The position numbers were made by a program, and so were the translations under genes. A stretch of 64,000 nt of DNA, from NCBI RefSeq assembly GCF_020405185.1, contig NZ_CP084463.1:1364001-1428000 (forward strand), given 5' to 3'. How positions within the stretch are numbered: the first letter of the stretch is position 1; every line of letters starts with the position of its first letter. The DNA is from Halomicrobium salinisoli (GTDB taxonomy: Archaea; Halobacteriota; Halobacteria; Halobacteriales; Haloarculaceae). Of this stretch, positions 44,409 to 51,723 are shown one piece after another. The notes beneath the pieces are model-generated. The model was not told where the DNA came from, searched no databases, and saw only the letters and a list, made by a program, of their open reading frames with translations.

Positions 44409-45301
44409 GCCTCCTCGACGTATCGGGTCCCCGGCGTCTCGCTGTCAGCGACGTTGAGGAAGACCTCCTCGAGGCTGGACTCCTCGGTGCGGATGTCGAC
44501 GACATCGCCGCCGTTCTCGGCCGCTGCCTCGCGGGTCGCCTCCACGCCGTTCATCGACTCGACGACCCGCCGCCAGGTCCCGTTCTCGCTGATCGCGTCG
44601 GGCACCTCGACGGTCGTGTACACGTGGTAGCGGCGGTCGCCGTACTCAGCCTGGAGTTCGTCGAGGTCGCCGCGGGCGACGATTTGCCCCTCGTTCATGA
44701 TGGCGACGCGGTCGCAGATCGACTCGACGTGATAGAGGTTGTGCGCCGAGAAGACGATGGTCTTGCCCTCTTCGGCGAGCTGCTCGGTGAAGTCGATGAC
44801 GTAGTTGGTCGTCAGCGGGTCCAGTCCGCTGGCGGGCTCGTCGTAGATCAGCACGTCCGGGTCGTTGATCAGCGAGCGCGCGATGGCCACCTTCCGCTTC
44901 ATCCCCTTGGACATGTCCCCGAGCTTCCGCTCGCGGTGCTTTAGGTCCAGTTCGTCCAGCGTCTCGTGCATGCGCTCGCGGGCGACGTCGTCGGGGACGT
45001 CGTAGAGGTCCGCGAAGAAGGAGAGGTACGAGACGGGCGTCATCTCCTCGTAGAGGGGCGACTCCTCGGGCAGGAAGCCCAGCCGCCGGCGCATCTCCGT
45101 CTCGCCGGCGTCGTACCCGGCGACGGACACCTCGCCGTCGGTCGGCTCGATCAGGCCCGAGAGCATCTTCAGCGTCGTCGTCTTGCCCGCCCCGTTCGGG
45201 CCGATGACGCCGAACACCTCGCCCTGCTCTACCGAGAAGGTACTCCCCGCCACGGCGACGAAGTCGCCGTACTCCTTGCGTAGGTCCCGCGCTTCGATCA
45301 T
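44405..45301 (-). CDS. ABC transporter ATP-binding protein
   Basis: A 298-residue ATPase, first gene of the exporter operon. Walker A GPNGAGKTT (about 34-42), Q-loop GFLPEESPLYEEMT, a degenerate signature DMSKGMKRKVA in place of LSGGQ, Walker B VLIYDEPASGLDP, and switch FSAHNL are in place. The C-terminal 70 residues (about 228-298) are acidic and end in the SSLEEVFLNVA block common to ABC-2 systems of the DRA/CcmA group. Overlaps the permease-protease gene by 4 bp. Confidence 0.92.
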   Translation of the reverse strand: MIEARDLRKEYGDFVAVAGSTFSVEQGEVFGVIGPNGAGKTTTLKMLSGLIEPTDGEVSVAGYDAGETEMRRRLGFLPEESPLYEEMTPVSYLSFFADLYDVPDDVARERMHETLDELDLKHRERKLGDMSKGMKRKVAIARSLINDPDVLIYDEPASGLDPLTTNYVIDFTEQLAEEGKTIVFSAHNLYHVESICDRVAIMNEGQIVARGDLDELQAEYGDRRYHVYTTVEVPDAISENGTWRRVVESMNGVEATREAAAENGGDVVDIRTEESSLEEVFLNVADSETPGTRYVEEA

Positions 45302-45510
45302 CTGGCCGCCGGTTACGCGCCGACCACCGTATAGCTGGCTACCGCTTATTACCAGTGATAGCGGCGACCGCTGTGGCCTCGAAAACGGGCGTCAGAATGT
45401 CGGTGTGGCGAGAATCGACACCGCGAGCGGGAAGCGCGTCCTGCCGGTATCGGCCGACGGCGACTGCGGCCGACCTGCGGCCCTCGTTCCCCGAGCGGGG
45501 CGTCGCTCGG

Positions 45511-45747
45511 TCAGTTCGTCTCTACGCGGATGTCGTCGACGCGGTGGATGTCATCGCCGATGCCCTCGCCCTCGCAGTCCTCGTTCGGGCATCGATAGTG
45601 CCACCCGTCCGTGGTGGCCGTTCGCTCGGCGAAGCGCTCGCCGCAGTCGTCGCAGATGAGCTCGCCGGCGGAACACGTGTCCCGGTGGAGTTCGAGTTCG
45701 AGTTCCGTGCTGAAGGTCCGCTTGCAGTTCCGGCAGGTGTGGGGCAT
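45511..45747 (-). CDS. Two-zinc-finger small protein
   Basis: A 78-residue protein with a first C2H2-like finger (CRNCKRTFSTELELELHRDTC: Cys-x2-Cys-x12-His-x4-Cys) and a second site CDDCGERF plus CPNEDC. The tail is acidic. It starts at MPHTC; a TTTATG box lies 23-28 nt before it (45770-45775, minus strand), ruling out the longer upstream reading. Haloarchaeal zinc microproteins often influence motility or biofilm; no role is shown here. Confidence 0.72.
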   Translation of the reverse strand: MPHTCRNCKRTFSTELELELHRDTCSAGELICDDCGERFAERTATTDGWHYRCPNEDCEGEGIGDDIHRVDDIRVETN

Positions 45748-45769
45748 ATTCGAAAGTTCCGCTTCCCAG

Positions 45770-45775
45770 CATAAA
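45770..45775 (-). promoter_or_regulatory. BoxA (TTTATG) of the zinc-finger gene
   Basis: Minus-strand TTTATG, 23-28 nt before the ATG at 45747; it decides the start against the longer reading frame. Confidence 0.45.
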
Positions 45776-45940
45776 GCTACATCGGAACGTTCACGGCGGT
45801 CGAACCGCCCGGAATCGGCCGTCTGCGACGCGATAGCGGTCGACACGGATCTGAAACGTTTCCCGCAGTCAGTGGCCAGTTACGGCGTTCGAAAACGGCG
45901 CGACCGCGAAGCCGCGGCCGGGAATCGATAGGTTACCCGG

Positions 45941-46810
45941 CTACAGCAGGTCTTCGACGTTCTGGGCGACCTCCTCGGGCGTGTCGCCCACGGGGACGCC
46001 GGCGTCGTTGAGCGCGTTGATCTTCGACTCGGCGGTGCCGGTGCCGGAGCCGGAGACGATGGCGCCGGCGTGGCCCATGCGCTTGCCCGGCGGGGCGGTG
46101 CGGCCGGCGATGAAGCCGGCGACGGGCGTGTCCATGTGCTCGGCGATGTACTGGGCGGCGTTCTCCTCGTCCTCGCCGCCGATCTCGCCGCACATGACGA
46201 CCGCCTTCGTGTCGGGGTCGTTCTCGAACAGCTCCAGCGCGTCGATGAACGACGTGCCGATGATCGGGTCGCCGCCGATGCCGATGGCGGTCGTCTGCCC
46301 GATCCCGCGGTTGGTCAGGTCGTCGACGACCTGGTAGGTCAGCGTGCCCGAGCGGGAGACGAGGCCGACGTCGCCCTCGGAGAAGATGTTGCCCGGCAGG
46401 ATGCCGAGCTTGGCGACGCCCGGCGTGATGACGCCCGGACAGTTGGGACCGACGAGGTGCGTGTCGGTCTCCCGGAGCTTGCGCTTGACGCGGGCCATGT
46501 CCTGGGTCGGGATGCCCTCGGTGATGGCCACGACGAGGTCGACCGGGGAGTCCAGCGCCTCGAACAGCGCGTCGCCCGCGAACGCCGGCGGGACGAACAC
46601 GACGGCCGCGTTGGCGTCCTCCTCGCGGGCGGCGTCGTGGACCGTGTCGTAGACCGGGACGCCGGCCACTTCCTGGCCGCCGCGGCCCGGCACTGCGCCG
46701 GCGACCACGTTGGTCCCGTACTCCAGCATCTGCTCGGTGTGGAACTTGCCCTCACCGCCGGTGATACCCTGCACCACGACGCGCGTGTCTTCGTCGACTA
46801 GAACGCTCAT
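45941..46810 (-). CDS. sucD: Succinyl-CoA synthetase (ADP-forming) alpha subunit
   Basis: A 289-residue alpha subunit. [22 protein letters not shown] binds CoA, with [12 protein letters not shown] and the active-site His in [20 protein letters not shown] (about 246), the residue phosphorylated in the reaction. Forms a heterotetramer with SucC and makes ATP from succinyl-CoA in the TCA cycle. Its start codon overlaps the end of sucC by four bases, so the two are co-translated. Confidence 0.94.
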   Translation of the reverse strand: MSVLVDEDTRVVVQGITGGEGKFHTEQMLEYGTNVVAGAVPGRGGQEVAGVPVYDTVHDAAREEDANAAVVFVPPAFAGDALFEALDSPVDLVVAITEGIPTQDMARVKRKLRETDTHLVGPNCPGVITPGVAKLGILPGNIFSEGDVGLVSRSGTLTYQVVDDLTNRGIGQTTAIGIGGDPIIGTSFIDALELFENDPDTKAVVMCGEIGGEDEENAAQYIAEHMDTPVAGFIAGRTAPPGKRMGHAGAIVSGSGTGTAESKINALNDAGVPVGDTPEEVAQNVEDLL

Positions 46811-47955
46811 GCTTCCACCTCCTGTGCGTACTCCACTGCACGCTGGACGGCGTCCTCCAGCGTGTGCTCGACCGTGACCAGGTCCTCGTTGAGGATCTCC
46901 ATGCCCTCCTCGGCGTTCGTACCGGCCAGCCGCACGGTGACGGGCTTGGGGATCTCGTCGAACTGCTCCAGGGCCTGGTTGATGCCCTCGGCGACCTCGT
47001 CGCCGCGGGTGATCCCGCCGAAGATGTTGAAGACGACCGAGTCGACGTTGTCGTCGGAGAACACCATGTCCAGCGCGTTCGCGATGCGCTGGGCCTTGGC
47101 GCCGCCCCCGACGTCGAGGAAGTTAGCGGGCGAGCCGCCGAAGTGGTCGACGAGGTCCAGCGTCGTCATGACGAGGCCCGCGCCGTTGCCGATGATGCCG
47201 ACGTTGCCGTCCAGGCGGACGTAGTCGAAGCCGTACTCGTCGGCCTTCTGCTCGAGTTCGTCGCCGCCGCCGGCCTCCTCCTCCATCTCCTGGATCTCGG
47301 GCTGGCGGAAGAGGGCGTCGGAGTCGACGTTGAAGACGGCGTCGGCCGCGATGACCTCGTCGTCGCTCGTGATCATCAGCGGGTTGATCTCGGCGTCGGA
47401 GCCGTCCCTGTCGTCCCAGATCTGGTACAGCGTCTGCAGGACGCTCGCGACGTCGTTGGCCACGGCGCGGTCGACGCCGGCCTCGTAGACGACCTTCCGG
47501 GCCTGGTAGGGGTGCATGCCGAAGGCGGGATCGACGTGCTCGCGCGCGATGGCGTCGGGGTCCTCCTCGGCGACCTCCTCGATGTTGACGCCGCCGCGGG
47601 TCGAGACCATGGCCACGGGCTCGCCCTCGCCGCGGTCCATCGTGACGCCCACGTACAGCTCGTTCTCGAAGTCGACGGCCTCCTCGACGAGCACGCGGTC
47701 GACCTCGTAGCCCTTGAGGTCCATGCCGAGGATGTCGTCGGCGTACTCGCGGGCCTCGTCTTTGTCCTCCGCGAGCTTGATGCCGCCGGCCTTCCCCCGG
47801 CCACCGACGTGGACCTGGGCCTTGATCGCTACTGGATAACCGATGTCCTCGGCGGCCGCGACCGCGTCGTCGACGGTCTCGGCCAGCGTCGACGCCGGAG
47901 TCGGGATTCCGGCGTCAGCGAAGACCTGCTTCGCCTGGTATTCGTGCAATCTCAT
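46807..47955 (-). CDS. sucC: Succinyl-CoA synthetase beta subunit
   Basis: A 382-residue ATP-grasp subunit. [22 protein letters not shown] starts the family, [18 protein letters not shown] binds nucleotide, and [18 protein letters not shown] with NFLDVGGGA lies near the C-terminus. Together with SucD it forms the TCA-cycle enzyme. The frame upstream (ten codons) was rejected because the family starts at this Met and a TTTATG box sits 28-33 nt before it (47983-47988). Overlaps sucD. Confidence 0.94.
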   Translation of the reverse strand: MRLHEYQAKQVFADAGIPTPASTLAETVDDAVAAAEDIGYPVAIKAQVHVGGRGKAGGIKLAEDKDEAREYADDILGMDLKGYEVDRVLVEEAVDFENELYVGVTMDRGEGEPVAMVSTRGGVNIEEVAEEDPDAIAREHVDPAFGMHPYQARKVVYEAGVDRAVANDVASVLQTLYQIWDDRDGSDAEINPLMITSDDEVIAADAVFNVDSDALFRQPEIQEMEEEAGGGDELEQKADEYGFDYVRLDGNVGIIGNGAGLVMTTLDLVDHFGGSPANFLDVGGGAKAQRIANALDMVFSDDNVDSVVFNIFGGITRGDEVAEGINQALEQFDEIPKPVTVRLAGTNAEEGMEILNEDLVTVEHTLEDAVQRAVEYAQEVEA

Positions 47956-47982
47956 GTCACACGGTACGCCGTTTCGCTCACG

Positions 47983-47988
47983 CATAAA
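47983..47988 (-). promoter_or_regulatory. BoxA (TTTATG) of sucCD
   Basis: Minus-strand GATTTATGCG, 28-33 nt before the ATG at 47955. Confidence 0.45.
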
Positions 47989-48083
47989 TCCCGCTCATCT
48001 AGACGTGTTACCCCGCCAACGGCGCGAAACTATCATAGTTAACCAGCCACAAAAAATAAGTGCCATCTCCCCCACGTGTCTCG

Positions 48084-48108
48084 GCGTGGCATCTTTTCGA
48101 TGCCACGC
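48084..48108. other. Perfect 10-bp inverted repeat with TTTTC loop
   Basis: GCGTGGCATC (48084-48093), loop TTTTC, GATGCCACGC (48099-48108). It lies in the sucC-sirtuin intergenic space, with GAATGCCACGG repeating part of the arm 10 bp further on. It could act as an operator or an RNA hairpin; nothing else nearby identifies it. Confidence 0.55.
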
Positions 48109-48237
48109 TGCCACTGCCGAATGCCACGGTAGTGCGGCCCGACCAGGGGCGACATCTATCTCTCTTCCGTCCTGTCCGTTTCGCGCTCCGCTCGGCTCGG
48201 TGATCGTACTTGTCTAGCTTCACCTCCGAGGAATGAG

Positions 48238-48626
48238 AACCAGAAAGCCCCGGCTGGCTGAACTCGGGGGACTCGCTGCGCTCCTCGGACTCCGTCCTGC
48301 GGTGCTTGCGTCGTCCGCCGTCGTTCAGCCAGCCGCCCCTTTCAGTCCCACCCGTGTCGGCTGGCCAATCAGCTGAAGGGTGGGACTGAAAGGGGCCGAC
48401 ACGCTCCGGGAAGACGGGCGACGTAAGTACTGTAGCGACCGCAGGGAGCGAAGCGCGCAGCGAGCGCGTGGCGCGAACGGAGTGAGCGCCACAGTTGCTC
48501 GAACGGCGAGCGAAGCGCGCAGCGAGCGCGTGGCGCGAACGGAGTGAGCGCCACAGTTGCTCGAACGGCGAGCGAAGCGAGCCGTGAGAGCCCCTCGACC
48601 GGTGCGTGTCGGGGGGCTTTCTGGTT
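48238..48626. repeat. Structured intergenic element with nested inverted repeats
   Basis: Perfect inverted arms AACCAGAAAGCCCC (48238-48251) and GGGGCTTTCTGGTT (48613-48626) enclose 361 bp. Directly inside, GGCTGGCTGAAC (48252-48263) pairs with GTTCAGCCAGCC (48323-48334), which itself abuts GCCCCTTTCAGTCCCACCC (48335-48353) pairing with GGGTGGGACTGAAAGGGGC (48378-48396). The rest is the 62-bp tandem repeat. Arms lie end to end, as in a multi-helix junction. No gene is supported between 48001 and 48720. Confidence 0.75.
48446..48569. repeat. Two tandem 62-bp repeats (plus a partial third)
   Basis: Unit beginning GAGCGAAGCGCGCAGCGAGC at 48446 and 48508, identical in the compared sequence, with a third partial start at 48570. 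Each contains a GTGGCGC/GCGCCAC hairpin around GAACGGAGTGAG (48468-48492 and 48530-48554). Confidence 0.85.
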
Positions 48627-48690
48627 GTTCCCGTCTTCGACGGCCACGTTCCAGCTAACGCAATCACCGAGTCGAACGCCGTCCGTGAGC

Positions 48691-48696
48691 TTTAGC
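48691..48696 (+). promoter_or_regulatory. BoxA (TTTAGC) of the sirtuin gene
   Basis: Located 25-30 nt before the ATG at 48721; supports a leaderless start. Confidence 0.45.
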
Positions 48697-48720
48697 CGGG
48701 AGCGCGACGACCAGACGACT

Positions 48721-49464
48721 ATGGACGACGACGTCGACGCGATCGCGGACGCGATGCGCGAGGCCGACACCGCCGTCGCGTTCACGGGGGCGGGGGTCAG
48801 CACGGCCTCCGGGGTGCCATCGTTCCGCGGCGAGGACGGCCTCTGGGAGGAGTACGACCCCAAATCGTTCCACCGCCGGCGGCTGGACGCCGACCCCGAG
48901 GGCTGGTGGCGCGATCGGGTGGAACTCCGCGAGCACCTCGACCCAGGAGAGTACGAGCCAAACGCCGCACACGAGGCGCTGGCCGAACTGGAGTCGGCGA
49001 GCCACCTCGACGCGGTGGTGACACAGAACGTCGACGGCCTCCACGCCGAGGCGGGGACGGCGGAGCTGATCCGACTTCACGGGACGAACCGCCGGGTGCG
49101 GTGCGAGGACTGCGGGGAGCGCAGCGAGGCGGCCCCGACGTTCGAGCGGGCGCGCGAGGGCGACGTCCCGCCGCGGTGCGACTGCGGCGGCCTGCTCCGG
49201 CCGGACGTGGTGCTGTTCGGCGAGTCGCTGCCCGCGGACGCCATCGAGCGCGCCCGACGGCTGGCCCGCGAGAGCGACTGCTACCTGGCGGTCGGGTCGT
49301 CGCTGACGGTCCAGCCCGCCGCCGGGCTGCCGCGGCGGGCCGCGACGACGGGCGCGACGCTGGCGATCCTCAACCTGACGGAGACGCCGCTGGACGGCGT
49401 CGCTGACCGAGTTATCGGGGCGGACGTGACGGACGTGCTGCCTGCCCTGGCGGCGCGCGTCTAG
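48721..49464 (+). CDS. NAD-dependent protein deacylase (sirtuin)
   Basis: A 247-residue Sir2-type enzyme that removes acetyl or acyl groups from Lys using NAD+. GAGVSTASGVPSFRG (about 22-36) and TQNVDGLHAEAG (about 102-113) with the following IRLHGTNRRV (catalytic His) are intact. The zinc site uses CEDCG and CDCGG. LRPDVVLFGESLP and VGSSLTVQPAAGLP line the NAD pocket. The ATG at 48721 follows a TTTAGC box by 25-30 nt. Ends with a four-base convergent overlap with the next gene. Confidence 0.92.
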   Translation: MDDDVDAIADAMREADTAVAFTGAGVSTASGVPSFRGEDGLWEEYDPKSFHRRRLDADPEGWWRDRVELREHLDPGEYEPNAAHEALAELESASHLDAVVTQNVDGLHAEAGTAELIRLHGTNRRVRCEDCGERSEAAPTFERAREGDVPPRCDCGGLLRPDVVLFGESLPADAIERARRLARESDCYLAVGSSLTVQPAAGLPRRAATTGATLAILNLTETPLDGVADRVIGADVTDVLPALAARV

Positions 49465-49895
49465 AGCTCGACGCCGCCCGGAATCAGGCTCTCCCCCCGC
49501 CGCAGGCTCCCCTCCCGGTCGTAGACCAGCAGCGTCTCCTTGTCGTAGACGGTCGACTTCCCGTCGGCGTCCGTGACGCGGACGCGATAGCGCGGTTCGC
49601 CGTCGGCTCGCGACCGGGCGGCGTCCACCAGCGCCCGGACGGCCTCGACGTCCGCGTTGGCCTCGAGCACGAACTCGCCGGTGATCCGGTTGGACACGGA
49701 GAGGACGCCCACGTCGTCCGTCTCCGTCCGGCGGAAGGTCACGTCGATCTCGTCGGCGTCGAGCGTGCCGTCCGCTGTGACGAGCCGATCCGCCAGCAGC
49801 CCGTCGGGCCCGTCGAAGGTCACCGTGACGACCGGCGGTTCCCGCTCGTTCTCGTCCACGTTCCGCATGTCGACCTCGAAGTAGTCACGCCGCAT
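49461..49895 (-). CDS. DUF5793-like haloarchaeal protein
   Basis: A 144-residue soluble acidic protein starting MRRDYFEVDMRNVDENERE, which I recall as the N-terminus of haloarchaeal DUF5793 proteins. The rest alternates strands and helices (VVTVTFDGPDGLLADRLV, IDVTFRRTETDDVGVLS, NRITGEFVLEANADVEAVRALVDAA, YRVRVTDADGKSTVYDKETLLVYD). No motif for catalysis. The start was set at 49893-49895 since the frame upstream adds unlike residues. Divergent from the pilus ATPase gene at 50097. Confidence 0.74.
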   Translation of the reverse strand: MRRDYFEVDMRNVDENEREPPVVTVTFDGPDGLLADRLVTADGTLDADEIDVTFRRTETDDVGVLSVSNRITGEFVLEANADVEAVRALVDAARSRADGEPRYRVRVTDADGKSTVYDKETLLVYDREGSLRRGESLIPGGVEL

Positions 49896-50096
49896 TTCGG
49901 TACCGGGCTCTACGTGTCGGGACGCCAAGAACGTAACGCCGTTTGGTACCGTCCCGCACGCACCGGCGCTGGGCTTCCGTCGACGGTCGACTGCCCTCGT
50001 TCGACGGCGGGTCCGTCGCCTTCGCGCGAAACGTTTGATAATCGGGCTCGCCGCTTAAGTAGGACGCCACGTAAGGGCCAGGTACTTCCGCACAGC

Positions 50097-51722
50097 ATGG
50101 CAGACGATCAGTCCCCCGACGGACGGCCGGCCGGCCCGCTCTCGGGGGTCAGCCGGTGGCTCTCGCGGACGGCGCGGGCGCTCGGCGGCCCGGCGGTGCC
50201 CGACTCGAACTACGACCCCGGCCGCCACGGCCCGCTGGTCTCCTTCGACGGCCTCGACGGCCACGAGGAGGTCGACCGCTACTGGCTCAACGCCCCCTAC
50301 GCCTTCGTCTCGATCAACTTCGACCCCGCGGCCGACGAGCACCGGTACCACGTGGTCGAGCCCTCGCTGGACGAACTCGAGGCCGACCTGCTGAATCGGC
50401 TCTTTGAGGACGTCCGCGGTCCGCTCATCTACCGGACGGACGTCGCCGACGACCCCGAGCGCGCCCTCCGCGAGGAACTTCGATCCCGCCTCGTGGAGTA
50501 CGGCGTCGACGTCGAGCCGGAGACGTTCTACCGGCTGTACTACTACCTCTATCGCTCCTTCCGCGGGTACGGTCGTATCGATCCGATCATGCACGACCCG
50601 CGCGTCGAGGACGTCTCCTGCGACGGCGCCGGCCTCCCCATCTTCGTCTACCACGAGGACTACACCGACGTCGAGACGAACGTGACCTTCGACGCCGACG
50701 AGCTGGACGACTTCGTGGTCCAGCTGGCCCAGCGCTCGGGCCGGCACGTCTCCGTCTCCGATCCCGTCGTCTCGACGACGCTGCCCGACGGTTCCCGGAT
50801 CGAACTGGCCCTGGGCGAGGAGGTCACGCCCCGTGGGTCGGCTTTTACCATTCGTAAGTACGCCGACGAACCGTTCACGCCGATCGACCTCCTCGAGTAC
50901 GGTACCTTCAGCCTGGAGATGCTGGTCTACCTCTGGCTGGCCATCGAGCACAACAAGTCGCTGATCTTCGCGGGCGGGACGGCCGCCGGCAAGACCACGT
51001 CGATGAACGCCGTCTCGATGTTCGTCCCGCCGCGCTCGAAGGTACTGACCATCGAGGACACCCGGGAGCTGTCGCTGTACCACGACAACTGGCTCTCGGC
51101 GGTGACCCGGGAGCGGCTGGACGACTCGGACATCACGATGTACGACCTGCTGCGGTCCGCGCTGCGCCACCGCCCCGAATACATCGTCGTCGGTGAGGTC
51201 CGCGGCGAGGAGGCCATCACCCTCTTCCAGGCGATGAACACCGGCCACACGACGTTCTCGACGATGCACGCCGACTCCGTCCAGACGGTGATCAACCGCC
51301 TGGAGAACGAGCCCATCAACGTCCCCCGACCGATGGTCCAGTCGCTGGACGTCCTCTGCGTGCAGGTGCTGGCCCGCTCAGGGGACGAGCGGGTCCGCCG
51401 GGCGAAGACGCTGGCCGAGATCGAGGGCATCGACCAGCGCACCGGCGAACTGGACTACTCGAACGCCTACGCCTGGGAGCCGACCGAGGACCGCTTCACC
51501 GACTCGAACAGCGACCTCCTCGACGAGATCCGCCGCGAGCGGGGCTGGAGCCAGTCGGAGCTGCTCGGTGAGCTGAACGACCGCAAGCGCTTCCTGCAGT
51601 ACCTCCGGCGCGAGGGCATCGACGACTACCGCCGGTTCACCGCGATGGTCAACAAGTACTACGCCGACAGCGAGGCGGTGATGGACCGGATCGACGCCGC
51701 GGGGGTGGCCGTCGAGGACTGA
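50097..51722 (+). CDS. Type IV pilus/secretion ATPase (PilB/ArlI family)
   Basis: A 541-residue hexameric ATPase driving assembly of archaeal type IV pili. Residues 1-45 are a charged/proline start, then the N-terminal domain and the motor core: Walker A FAGGTAAGKTTSMNA (about 297-309), Asp box DTRELSLYHDNW, Walker B-type PEYIVVGEVRGEEAITLFQAM, and His box TGHTTFSTMHAD. The start at 50097 was chosen as the first Met with a soluble acidic lead (MADDQSPDG). The platform gene begins two bases after its stop. No pilin gene is next to it; the pilin-like gene at 2088 is far away. Confidence 0.92.
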   Translation: MADDQSPDGRPAGPLSGVSRWLSRTARALGGPAVPDSNYDPGRHGPLVSFDGLDGHEEVDRYWLNAPYAFVSINFDPAADEHRYHVVEPSLDELEADLLNRLFEDVRGPLIYRTDVADDPERALREELRSRLVEYGVDVEPETFYRLYYYLYRSFRGYGRIDPIMHDPRVEDVSCDGAGLPIFVYHEDYTDVETNVTFDADELDDFVVQLAQRSGRHVSVSDPVVSTTLPDGSRIELALGEEVTPRGSAFTIRKYADEPFTPIDLLEYGTFSLEMLVYLWLAIEHNKSLIFAGGTAAGKTTSMNAVSMFVPPRSKVLTIEDTRELSLYHDNWLSAVTRERLDDSDITMYDLLRSALRHRPEYIVVGEVRGEEAITLFQAMNTGHTTFSTMHADSVQTVINRLENEPINVPRPMVQSLDVLCVQVLARSGDERVRRAKTLAEIEGIDQRTGELDYSNAYAWEPTEDRFTDSNSDLLDEIRRERGWSQSELLGELNDRKRFLQYLRREGIDDYRRFTAMVNKYYADSEAVMDRIDAAGVAVED

Positions 51723-51723
51723 T

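Noticed and set aside
48008..48667. Minus-strand frame spanning the sucC-sirtuin gap
   Set aside because: Translation of repeats and palindromes; no start with promoter and no recognisable domain.
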